Shown piece after piece: positions 9,901 through 16,386 of a DNA stretch of 21,360 nt. Source of the stretch: UBA1715 sp045599365 (GTDB taxonomy: Bacteria; Bacteroidota; Bacteroidia; Bacteroidales; UBA1715). Position 1 is the first letter of the stretch; each line of letters begins with the position of its first letter. The stretch spans positions 1 to 21,360 of the forward strand of contig JAZRVS010000191.1 in NCBI GenBank assembly GCA_045599365.1. Reading direction: 5' to 3'. Made by a program: the position numbers and the translations under genes. A model generated the notes under the pieces. That model saw only the letters and a list, made by a program, of their open reading frames with translations, made no database searches and was not told where the DNA came from.

Positions 9901-12641
9901 ATGTTGATGATTTACCAGAAATTTCAATTGACGAAGTAATAGAATGTGTTAATGTAGAAGCCATAATAAATGCTAATGTTACTAATGGTTTAACTCCATA
10001 TACGTATGTATGGTCTGGTCTTGAAGGTGTTTCTTCTCAAGGTGCTATTGCAAAATATACTGCAACTGAAGCTGGAACATATTCAATAGATGCAATGGTT
10101 GTTGATGCTAATGGTTGTAAAGGTAACGCATCTCAAATTCTTACAATTAAACCTGAAACTGATTTGGCGTTGGAACCAACGTATTCTGTTTGCGCTACAG
10201 ATGAATTAGTTTTGGATATCAACCCGAATAATATACCAGGTTCTTATGTAATGCATTGGGTTGGCGGTGATAAGAATAGAATCGTTGATTCTACAGTAAT
10301 AACTCGTTCGGTATTCAAGAGTGCTAATGAGGGTGAATATACACTTAATTACACTATAGCTGACGAGTATAATTGCCCTGTTGAAAAATCTACTGTTGTA
10401 ACTGTTTATCCTACAGTTAAGTTAGTTGATATGGAGGATAAAAATGTATGTGCTGGTGCTGATTTACCTATTAAAGCAGATGTGGCAATTGGTAATCCAA
10501 CAAATTTCAACTGGTTAGGTAGTGTTACTCCTAAAAACGAGAAATCAACTATTTTCTCTTCTAATAAACCTGGTGAATATGAAGTTACCATTATTGCTGG
10601 TGATCAACATTGTAGCGACACTAAAGAATTTATGGTAACAGTACAGCCAAATCCTGCAGTTGAAATTATTGGTGCTCCAATAAAAGTGGTTGACTATACT
10701 GCTCAAGTTACATTGTTGACGAATATTGTAACATACACAACGTCTCCATTTACTCATGCTTGGACTGACGAGGCAAATATTGCTTCGGGAGTTACTACAT
10801 CGTCTATTGTTACAAAACCAGTTGTTGCAACAACTGAATATCAATATACTTTGACAGATAAATTTGGATGTTCGGCAAATGCGTCAATACAATTACAAAC
10901 AGAGATTATTATTCCAAGAATTACTCGTCTTTGTGATGGAACAGAGGCAACTATAAATGAAAATGAATTGGTTGATTCTAAGGCTATTTGCTTGACGGAT
11001 GTTGCATTAGAATTATGTGCTGGTGAATCGGCTTATTTGATTCCTCAATTTGTTTCTGGAAAAACAGATGGTTTAACATATACTTGGAAAGATGATGAAA
11101 ACAATAATCTTGGTAATGATATAAATCTATTGGTAACGCCAACAAAAGCTTCTACGGTATATACTTTGACAGTTTCTAATGAAGCAGGCTTCTCAACTGA
11201 TGCAACATTTATGGTCGTTGTTCATCCTATACCAACAGCAGAGATAACTGTGTCTCCTGAATATAACGGTTTGTATTACACAAACGAAACACTTGTGCTT
11301 GACGGAAATCCAACAAGTTCAGAATACGGTGTTGATTTTGTTTCTCATCAATGGTCTGTAAATCAAGATGTGAATTTGAAGAATGCAGATAAACCAAAAG
11401 CATATATCGGAACAACAACACCTACTTCGGTAACTATTGCTTACGAAGCAACTGACGAAAATGGTTGTAAGGCTACAACATCTCGTGAGATTGAAATCGT
11501 TAACCAAAAAATACCTGTAATTATCGGTAAAAATGTTTGCGTAAACGATACTTCGGTATATCACCTTGAAATATCATATCCTAAGGGAACAACGTATTAC
11601 TGGTCAGTTGAAGGTGGTAAGATTTTGAACGATCCAACATCTGCTAATGTGCAAGTTTATTGGTATGATACTAAAAACACTAAATTAACTGTAAGTGTTT
11701 ATCCATCAAACGATCGTCCAATTGAAAATCTAACTCGAAACGTATTTGTTACTCCATATCCAGATGTAACAATAAATGGTCCTGTTCACGTTTGTGTTGG
11801 TGAATCGTCAACGTATGAAGCTATAAACAACATTCCAGAAGTAACTTCATCAAATGATTTGCTTCATTCTTGGAGCGTTGACGATAATCATGGTGCGATA
11901 ACAGATGTAACATATCCTGTGAGCAATTATGCAACAGTAACTTGGAATAAAGAAGGCGAGGATAAGGTTATTCTTCATTCAAGTTATGGCTTCTGCCCTG
12001 TAAAAGATACGTTGGATGTGTATATACATCCAATACCATCAGCTAATTTTACATATTTCTCTTCGGAAGATGTGTATTTTATGGAAGAAGATACTATTCG
12101 TCATACCGATAGCATCTTTGTAGAGAAAGAGGTAACATTTACGAATTTGACACCAAAACAATCAAATTTCGATTACTTCTGGGATTTCATTGGCGATGGA
12201 GTTTATACGGAAAATGCTTACAATACAACGTATGAATATGATGAAGTAGGAGACTTTATGGTTTCGTTGATGGTTGTTGAAAATACGTGGGGTTGTAAAA
12301 ATGTGGTTGCTAAACCATTGAAAGTCGTTCCAAATCCAAATTGTGGCATGACATTCCCGAATGCATTCACTCCTGATTTGTCTGAAAATAATACATTCTA
12401 TCCAGTATTTAAAGCTGGCGTATTGGAATCTGGTTATGAATTGCGTGTTTACAATCGTTGGGGAACTTTGTTGTGGTCAACAACAGATATTGAAGATCAA
12501 TGGGATGGCGTTTACAAGGGCTCTATAAGCAAACAAGATGTGTATGTTTACCACTGTAAAGCCGTTTGTGAAGACGTTGATCCTTCAACAGGAAAACATC
12601 GCGAACTCAACGTGAAGGGTGATGTAACTATCATTCGATAG
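3903..12641 (+). CDS. Giant T9SS type B surface protein, IgGFc-binding-like N-terminus, SprB/PKD-like modules
   Basis: A secreted, probably surface-attached protein of about 2,912 residues. The signal peptide is the stretch FRRLKRFLMTIVGIIATTSLAFSQ. ATGs at 3903, 3930 and 3942 and a TTG at 3894 are all possible starts, and 3930 or 3942 would give a more compact signal. Roughly residues 60-500 resemble the IgGFc-binding protein N-terminal domain (GKEFYTPFQNL, IVIVATQDHTIVNVTP, SGTHIKSTKPIAVTIG). A non-repeated, possibly jelly-roll-like region follows (about 660-880, encoded near 5870-6530). From about 1,000 onward come tandem Ig/PKD/SprB-like modules marked by YxYxW and DxNGCK motifs, then a clear PKD domain (YFWDFIGDG, about 2,757). 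The last 100 residues are the gliding-type (type B) T9SS sorting domain: FPNAFTPD, LRVYNRWG, WDGVYKG and the terminal KGDVTIIR. An adhesin or gliding role is inferred. No PorP/SprF partner gene is adjacent. Confidence 0.9.
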   Translation: MNFYLKQNSMQTLMFRRLKRFLMTIVGIIATTSLAFSQVDYEFWFAAPYGTTDHAPYWPTEYPYKVGGRPIYLRLATQDADADVTVTLPALGVTVANVNIKANSTASIDLTPYLANIQCSKEGNVVEDKGIYIRSNALVTAYYEIASVLNTDIFSLKGQNALGKEFYTPFQNLMSNDQYHNGEGVPDNGIYGDAAYSYIVIVATQDHTIVNVTPTTNCVGISAGSTKTVTLDRGQTYVVRSTGQDASSRMSGTHIKSTKPIAVTIGEDSAYPDYYTNSGDCEDYIGDQITPANVTGKEYIIVQGQGYSAARNTSRDFYEIVAITATMDNTTISLNGVQYGSTLKKGETISIELDNPTAIYTFIQASNPVYAFHVSGYHCEVAGALLPSIEMCTGSYKMGFVRTYGSQNDQEFYMNLMVKGDGEKDFLLNGESNDIINNADFQEIDGSEWKVARIYFSRYDLPEGAYFLQNTSSLFHMGMMNSTAHDWGDGQGYRLMGSMYGYFSRFSDNYPSTKIVNNNDTSITVTRNTKVSLLADGGIKFNWKGYMWDGHDWVLMDSPYYLNATDVENPYALIDALGIYKYTATISTDCYDDVERSVLIKIVEPIDLNPIHDTVCYTPGLSPNNDKSQYYNLFNLNDTIVGKKGLITGFYVDHFDRFVPASAETWTNYEDTLLPSGKCSAVNGSFSVVSNPYVDAVNSSATVGYLKKSGYNGNSQEDRFSVSMDINVLSDAMNLKNGGKFSFDVSYDETKTEQYCSNCASEHYIYMELIDENESKLSIPVGATFPAIKAGSSTEEEEDGAVKWVHAEADFSGFAGDFGNIKTVRIRGYYDDANWGCKYPGYYIDNIKYYTVDRYETISIPESKEYTITDGDSLFAIVRNNFDITRSDTSMVYLAVKNTGIEKRSVELEDTCATEGNVLKECNLTLFNYAVGGALVANRSWYYDFQRTKPIEDPEFVDIEAGNNIFYVYVEDECGDIPGEVELTVFAIPDVQDAEVSVCEIPSMGGDQGLIDLDAMKAKITSDAGATFEWYSDYQYTKKLGSTSSVPVTDGKKFYAKAYYSERCPSYATLTVSIIPVDDIVFEDFAVCQDAGSTALVATPTGGIFEGDGVTSGSFDPATADVGTHEISYTITNDGCTNTETAIATVNPIVTVDLVNLSGKLKKGESANLKATISPASSDYAYTWNDASLLQNSKTLTPTTVALNEPTYYTIDVENTKTGCTASAKVLVDVYTPVKVTLDLEPICAGQDVTIEANRVGGTGPFTYNWSLTPSVAYTAVNDSTITIKNIQSDVKVKVTVTDTKEGDVVSAEETQVVYANPTLTLDDAAICQGLTLDLLPSVSGGTAPYTSEWSGNVDILKTATSTQNASINTNDNVGTYYLTYKATDANGCFVEKPVSVLINQKPVVLATSDKTTSCFGDVVNLSSSLETGNSSGATYEWISKTYSTGDLSSTTIPNPTYSSFISGVHQFEMIFTDANGCKDTSDVVSVRIEPRPTVIINPVEDQCATNQGVQLSATPKVEGVPDATFTYQWSGDLSATEENPMLDISTPGTKTIKLQVTANNGCISDVVASQVVVNSNPIADIATKDLEVCANDTITLKANASSSNVTYEWSATAPLLATTGSSVQIVPANSIGSETIPHTITLKVTDNTTGCSSTTTTDMTAFRLPEITLGDDIELCDGSSIELEPLIKYAYKGTYTTKWFLDTLQLSSTNVIDPTYTQSGTGVNNIGIEITDGNGCKSVDKLDIKGLELPKANAGEDRVEDWGQDFVLNGSATGGAGAYTYLWEPADSLKTVPTLQQPTANILESTIFTLEVTDAKGCKGSDEVVITIIGQPLKVSILQKPDPLCFGNSAVLEALPSGGTGVYKYEWYNLADPSTVIGTEKTLDIAPTENAVYKVVLNSIGEKAFDPTSATHTVQVYSLPTVALRGDVTPHVCQGDNLMIVPAVTGVEPFTYQWLDGSPISVKTETYMFNNSQISGDQNMKLIVTDAMGCSDSVEFKVHVDDLPEISIDEVIECVNVEAIINANVTNGLTPYTYVWSGLEGVSSQGAIAKYTATEAGTYSIDAMVVDANGCKGNASQILTIKPETDLALEPTYSVCATDELVLDINPNNIPGSYVMHWVGGDKNRIVDSTVITRSVFKSANEGEYTLNYTIADEYNCPVEKSTVVTVYPTVKLVDMEDKNVCAGADLPIKADVAIGNPTNFNWLGSVTPKNEKSTIFSSNKPGEYEVTIIAGDQHCSDTKEFMVTVQPNPAVEIIGAPIKVVDYTAQVTLLTNIVTYTTSPFTHAWTDEANIASGVTTSSIVTKPVVATTEYQYTLTDKFGCSANASIQLQTEIIIPRITRLCDGTEATINENELVDSKAICLTDVALELCAGESAYLIPQFVSGKTDGLTYTWKDDENNNLGNDINLLVTPTKASTVYTLTVSNEAGFSTDATFMVVVHPIPTAEITVSPEYNGLYYTNETLVLDGNPTSSEYGVDFVSHQWSVNQDVNLKNADKPKAYIGTTTPTSVTIAYEATDENGCKATTSREIEIVNQKIPVIIGKNVCVNDTSVYHLEISYPKGTTYYWSVEGGKILNDPTSANVQVYWYDTKNTKLTVSVYPSNDRPIENLTRNVFVTPYPDVTINGPVHVCVGESSTYEAINNIPEVTSSNDLLHSWSVDDNHGAITDVTYPVSNYATVTWNKEGEDKVILHSSYGFCPVKDTLDVYIHPIPSANFTYFSSEDVYFMEEDTIRHTDSIFVEKEVTFTNLTPKQSNFDYFWDFIGDGVYTENAYNTTYEYDEVGDFMVSLMVVENTWGCKNVVAKPLKVVPNPNCGMTFPNAFTPDLSENNTFYPVFKAGVLESGYELRVYNRWGTLLWSTTDIEDQWDGVYKGSISKQDVYVYHCKAVCEDVDPSTGKHRELNVKGDVTIIR

Positions 12642-12658
12642 AAAAATATGTTTAACTG

Positions 12659-12687
12659 AAAGACGGGGCATTGTGTCCCGTCTTTTT
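12659..12687 (+). terminator. Intrinsic terminator of the giant gene
   Basis: AAGACGGG (12660-12667) pairs with CCCGTCTT (12677-12684), and the inner bases GCA/TGT can extend the stem to leave a three-base loop. A T run ends at 12687. It lies 18 bases after the stop of the giant gene and separates it from slyD. Confidence 0.88.
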
Positions 12688-12714
12688 GTGTCTAAAAAGG
12701 TTAATTATAAAGAA

Positions 12715-13293
12715 ATGAAAATAGCGAAAAATACAGTTGTCGCCTTGTCGTATACGTTGTATAAAAATGATGAAAATGGCGAAGTTTTGGAGGTTTGTAA
12801 AGCTGAAAAACCATTAGAATTTATCTATGGTTCTGGTTTGTTATTGCCAAAATTTGAAGAAAATATTGCTAATCTTGAGGTTGGAGACGATTTCGATTTT
12901 GTTCTTTCTCCCGCTGATGCATACGGTGAACGTGTAGAAGATGCTGTTGTTGAGGTTAGTATGGATATTTTCTCAGTAAATGGTGTTGTTCAAAAAGATA
13001 TTTTATTTGTCGGTAGCGAAATCCCAATGCGCGACAATCAAGGTAACCCGTTGACGGGAACTGTTGTTAAAGTTGATGAAGACAAGAAGGTTGTTGTTAT
13101 GGATTTCAACCATCCGCTTGCTGGTATCAATCTATTTTTTTCTGGCAAAGTTGAATCAGTTCGAGAAGCAACTGAAGAAGATTTAACTCGTGCTTCTCAT
13201 CATGGATGTGGTGGCTGTCATTGTGGTGAAGGTTCTTGTGGCGGTGGTTGCGGTGATGAATCGGAAGGCGGTTGTTGTGGCGGTTGCCATTAA
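12715..13293 (+). CDS. slyD: SlyD-type FKBP peptidyl-prolyl isomerase with metal-binding tail
   Basis: A cytoplasmic FKBP-type proline isomerase and chaperone of the SlyD class, 192 residues, close to E. coli SlyD in length. The N-terminal FKBP strands (VVALSYTLY, LEFIYGSGLLLPKFEENI) are interrupted by the insert-in-flap chaperone domain (about 70-130, starting after SPADAYGE) and close with VVMDFNHPLAGINLFF. The tail, residues 161-192, is rich in Gly, Cys and His (eight Cys and four His), like the nickel/zinc-binding tail of SlyD. I chose ATG 12715 because an upstream GTG in frame at 12673 lies inside the terminator hairpin of the previous gene. That leaves only about 27 bases between terminator and start. 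No strong promoter is visible there; TATGTTTA at 12647-12654 is one mismatch from the -7 consensus but lies before the terminator. Confidence 0.92.
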   Translation: MKIAKNTVVALSYTLYKNDENGEVLEVCKAEKPLEFIYGSGLLLPKFEENIANLEVGDDFDFVLSPADAYGERVEDAVVEVSMDIFSVNGVVQKDILFVGSEIPMRDNQGNPLTGTVVKVDEDKKVVVMDFNHPLAGINLFFSGKVESVREATEEDLTRASHHGCGGCHCGEGSCGGGCGDESEGGCCGGCH

Positions 13294-13473
13294 ATTTGGA
13301 ATTTTATATATTCTGGCTTGATAATTTGTCATCAGATGCTGGATATTTGATGGGTGAAGATTCTTCGGAAATCAATTTTATATTATGATGACAAAATAGA
13401 ACTGAAACCAAGCGACTGCTTTATAGATAATGTCAGCTCATATATTAACGCCTTAATATTTTATATTATAACT

Positions 13474-13884
13474 ATGAAAATAGCAGTAGATTTTGACGGT
13501 ACATTAGTAGAACATAAATATCCTGAAATTGGCGCAAAAAAATTGTTCGCGTTTGAAACTCTTCGAGAATTACAAAAACGTGGCGACCAATTAATTTTAT
13601 GGACATATCGTTCTGGTAGAACTTTAGACGAGGCAGTGGAGTTTTGTCGTAAAAATGGTGTGGAATTTTATGCTGTAAATCGAAATTATCCTGAAGAAGA
13701 ATTTGACGAATCTCAAATGAGTCGTAAAATAGATGCGGATATTTATATTGACGATAGAAATGTTGAATTTGCTGGTAAAATTGATTGGTCTGAAATCTGC
13801 AAAAAATTAAATGTCGGTTCTATGTCAGACCAAAACTATGAAACTGAAAAAAAATCTTTTTTAGGAAAACTAATTGGAAGATAA
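13474..13884 (+). CDS. BT0820-like HAD-superfamily hydrolase
   Basis: A small cytoplasmic HAD-fold phosphohydrolase of 136 residues. The nucleophile motif is VDFDGT (Asp6, Asp8), motif II is LWTYR (Thr44), Lys85 in SRKIDADI fits motif III, and IYIDDRN (Asp93, Asp94) is motif IV, so all four catalytic motifs are present. The order and wording match the compact Bacteroidota proteins typified by BT0820, whose substrate I do not know. The frame is open further upstream to 13354, but that extension is AT-rich and unlike the family, so I start at ATG 13474. The last 11 bases overlap the start of priA, suggesting translational coupling. The 180 bases upstream (13294-13473) hold no gene or clear promoter that I can support. 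Confidence 0.82.
   Translation: MKIAVDFDGTLVEHKYPEIGAKKLFAFETLRELQKRGDQLILWTYRSGRTLDEAVEFCRKNGVEFYAVNRNYPEEEFDESQMSRKIDADIYIDDRNVEFAGKIDWSEICKKLNVGSMSDQNYETEKKSFLGKLIGR
13863..13876 (+). promoter_or_regulatory. AGGA ribosome site and TTG start of priA
   Basis: AGGA (13863-13866) lies 7 bases before the TTG at 13874-13876, both inside the 3' end of the HAD gene. Shine-Dalgarno-like sequences are rare in this phylum, so one at a non-ATG overlapping start may matter. No ATG occurs before the conserved start of PriA (FVDVILPLSVP); the first one falls at residue 49, inside the domain. Confidence 0.5.
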
Positions 13885-16348
13885 TTTACATAACGAGACG
13901 TTTGTAGATGTAATCTTACCTTTGTCTGTCCCACTTTACACGTATCGTGTGCCAGAGTCATTGGTCGATTCCATAAAAGTGGGATGTCGTGTGGTTGTTC
14001 AATTGGGATTGCGAAAAATGTACACGGCAGTAATCTATGCCATCCACCACGATAAACCTGATTCTCCTTTGCTGAAAGATATTGAGTCTATTCTTGATGA
14101 AAATCCTAAGGTAACTCAATCGCAATTAGATTTATGGGATTGGATGTCTGATTATTATATGTGTACTCGTGGCGAGATTATGAAGGCAGCTTTACCTTCT
14201 GGACTAAAACTTGAAAGCGAAACACATTTGTCGGTGAATCCTGACTTTGATTGTATGACTTTGGGTGAGTCTGATAGAATTGTGTTTGCTCAAATTGAAG
14301 CAAATGAACAAATAACTGTGAATGATTTATCTCGACTCCTCAATAGAAAATCAGTTGCAAACCAAGTTCATAAGCTAATTAGCTTAGATGCCGTTATTGC
14401 TTCGGAATCAATTTCGGAACAATATAAACCCAAAATACAACAATTTGTTCGTCTTGCTCATTCTATTGATGATAAACAATTTATTGATGATGCGTTCAAA
14501 AAATTGTCTCGCGCGGCAAAACAACAAGAATTGTTTTTATTCTTTGTCAGTGAGTGTGTACAACATAAAGATGATGATGATTTTGTCATTCCTAAACAAG
14601 TTTTGCTAAAAAATTGGACGCCAAATATTCTCGCTGAACTTGAAAAAAAAGATATTGTTCGTATTGAAAATAGAGTAGTGTCGCGTTTTTCATATTCTCA
14701 AAAACAACTCAAATCTTTGGCTGAATTGAGCGAAAAACAAACGATTGCTTTGTCTGAAATTCAAAAGGTTTTTGACGAAAAAGACGTGTGTTTGCTCCAC
14801 GGGGTAACGTCAAGTGGAAAGACTGAATTGTATATGCATTTAATTCAGTCAATGCTACAACAAGGAAAGCAAGTTCTTTATTTGTTGCCAGAAATAGCGC
14901 TTACGTCGCAGATTATCAGTCGGTTACAAAATGTGTTTGGTAACGCAGTGGGTATTTATCATTCAAAATTTTCTGATAATGAGCGTGTTGAGGTTTGGAA
15001 TAATTTGCTCAAAAATGATGTGAATTCATATAAGATTATTTTGGGAGTTCGTTCTTCTATTTTCTTGCCTTTTAGTGATTTAGGTTTGATTGTAGTTGAC
15101 GAAGAACACGAAACATCTTTCAAACAATATGATCCATCTCCCCGATACAATGCTCGCGATATGGCATATATTTTGGGAAAGAAATTTTCTGCAAAAGTGC
15201 TATTGGGAACGGCTACACCAAGTTTTGAAACGTATTATAATTCATTGCGAAAATCAATTGGTTTAGTCGAATTAAAAGATCGTCACACAAAAGCTCCATT
15301 ACCAGAAATTCATCTTATTGATTTACGTACAGAGAGAAAACATAAACGAATGCACGATGATGTGTTTAGTAAAACACTTTTGGAAGAGATTCAAAAATAT
15401 CTTGATGAAAAAAAACAGATAATTTTATTCCAAAATCGTCGAGGTTTTTCTCCATATCTTGAATGTCCTGATTGTGGTTACGTACATCAGTGTATCAATT
15501 GCGATGTGAGCTTAACCTATCATAAATTTTCAAATTCTTTGATGTGTCATCATTGTGGTTACGCAATTCGATATACAACAACTTGTCCTGCATGTAATTG
15601 CAACGAGATGAAACTAATAGGATTTGGTACCGAAAAAATTGAAGATACGCTGAAAGAGCTTTTCCCTAATGCAAAAATTGCTCGTATGGATTTAGATACC
15701 ACCCGTGGAAAATCTGCATATTCCGATTTGATTCAACAATTTGAACAAAGGGAGATTGATATTTTGGTCGGAACACAAATGATTACGAAAGGTCTTGATT
15801 TTGAAAATGTTGGAATGGTTGGTGTGTTGAGTGCTGATGGTATGCTTCGTTTCCCAGATTTTCGTGCTTTTGAACGTGCTTTTCAGTTGATGGTTCAAGT
15901 TGCTGGTCGCGCTGGTCGTTGCGAAACGCAAGGTCATGTTTTCATTCAAACATATCAGCCAGAACATCCAGTACTGGATTATATTAAACGGAATGATTAT
16001 AGTTCGTTGCTTACCTCACAAATGATTGAACGTAAGAATTTTTGGTATCCTCCATTTACTCGTTTGATTCGTGTTACAATTAAACATCGCGACAAAAATA
16101 TTGCCGTTGATGTTGCTAAAATTTTGGCATTGGATTTAAAAAATATACACGGAATTTATGTGCTCGGTCCAGAATTTCCACCAATTCCTCGCGTTCAATT
16201 GTTGTATGCTCAAGATATTTTGCTAAAAATTCCACGAACAATGAATTTTGCCGATGTCCGTCGGCAAGTGCGTCAATATATGCAAAGAGTTGTTTTAAAC
16301 GAAAAATATAAATCCGTATCATTTTCTATAAATGTTGACCCATATTAA
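13874..16348 (+). CDS. priA: Primosomal protein N' (replication restart helicase PriA)
   Basis: A 3'-to-5' DNA helicase that recognises abandoned replication forks and reloads the replisome; 824 residues. The N-terminal DNA-binding domain starts at about residue 10 (FVDVILPLSVPLYTYRVPE). Walker A is GVTSSGKTE (310-318), Walker B is VVDEEHETSFKQ (DEEH, 409-412), and LLGTATPSFET and QNRRGFSP are further helicase motifs. Eight cysteines at about 531, 534, 540, 543, 558, 561, 571 and 574 form the two PriA zinc sites. The C-terminal helicase lobe carries GFGTEKIEDTL and VGTQMITKGLDF. The start is a TTG overlapping the HAD gene by 11 bases. The sulfatase gene follows after 38 bases, so the three genes probably form one transcript. 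Confidence 0.96.
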   Translation: MEDNLHNETFVDVILPLSVPLYTYRVPESLVDSIKVGCRVVVQLGLRKMYTAVIYAIHHDKPDSPLLKDIESILDENPKVTQSQLDLWDWMSDYYMCTRGEIMKAALPSGLKLESETHLSVNPDFDCMTLGESDRIVFAQIEANEQITVNDLSRLLNRKSVANQVHKLISLDAVIASESISEQYKPKIQQFVRLAHSIDDKQFIDDAFKKLSRAAKQQELFLFFVSECVQHKDDDDFVIPKQVLLKNWTPNILAELEKKDIVRIENRVVSRFSYSQKQLKSLAELSEKQTIALSEIQKVFDEKDVCLLHGVTSSGKTELYMHLIQSMLQQGKQVLYLLPEIALTSQIISRLQNVFGNAVGIYHSKFSDNERVEVWNNLLKNDVNSYKIILGVRSSIFLPFSDLGLIVVDEEHETSFKQYDPSPRYNARDMAYILGKKFSAKVLLGTATPSFETYYNSLRKSIGLVELKDRHTKAPLPEIHLIDLRTERKHKRMHDDVFSKTLLEEIQKYLDEKKQIILFQNRRGFSPYLECPDCGYVHQCINCDVSLTYHKFSNSLMCHHCGYAIRYTTTCPACNCNEMKLIGFGTEKIEDTLKELFPNAKIARMDLDTTRGKSAYSDLIQQFEQREIDILVGTQMITKGLDFENVGMVGVLSADGMLRFPDFRAFERAFQLMVQVAGRAGRCETQGHVFIQTYQPEHPVLDYIKRNDYSSLLTSQMIERKNFWYPPFTRLIRVTIKHRDKNIAVDVAKILALDLKNIHGIYVLGPEFPPIPRVQLLYAQDILLKIPRTMNFADVRRQVRQYMQRVVLNEKYKSVSFSINVDPY

Positions 16349-16386
16349 ACAGACTTCTGATACCTAAAAACAGACACCTAATAAAA

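Noticed and set aside
12673..12714. GTG start extending SlyD by 14 residues
   Set aside because: The GTG lies inside the terminator hairpin of the preceding gene and the added residues are not SlyD-like. ATG 12715 begins directly at the conserved first strand.
13325..13349. TTTG and GATATTTG as a promoter for the HAD-priA unit
   Set aside because: The spacing is only 13 bases and the -7 box has a mismatch at its first base, so it does not fit the Bacteroidota promoter pattern.
13354..13473. 40-residue N-terminal extension of the HAD protein
   Set aside because: The DFDGT motif normally lies within the first ten residues of this family, which fits ATG 13474. The upstream frame is AT-rich and featureless.
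16349..16386. Partial direct repeat (CAGAC and ACCTAA, each twice) between priA and the sulfatase gene
   Set aside because: The words are 5-6 bases in AT-rich DNA and do not form an array or a hairpin, so chance is sufficient.
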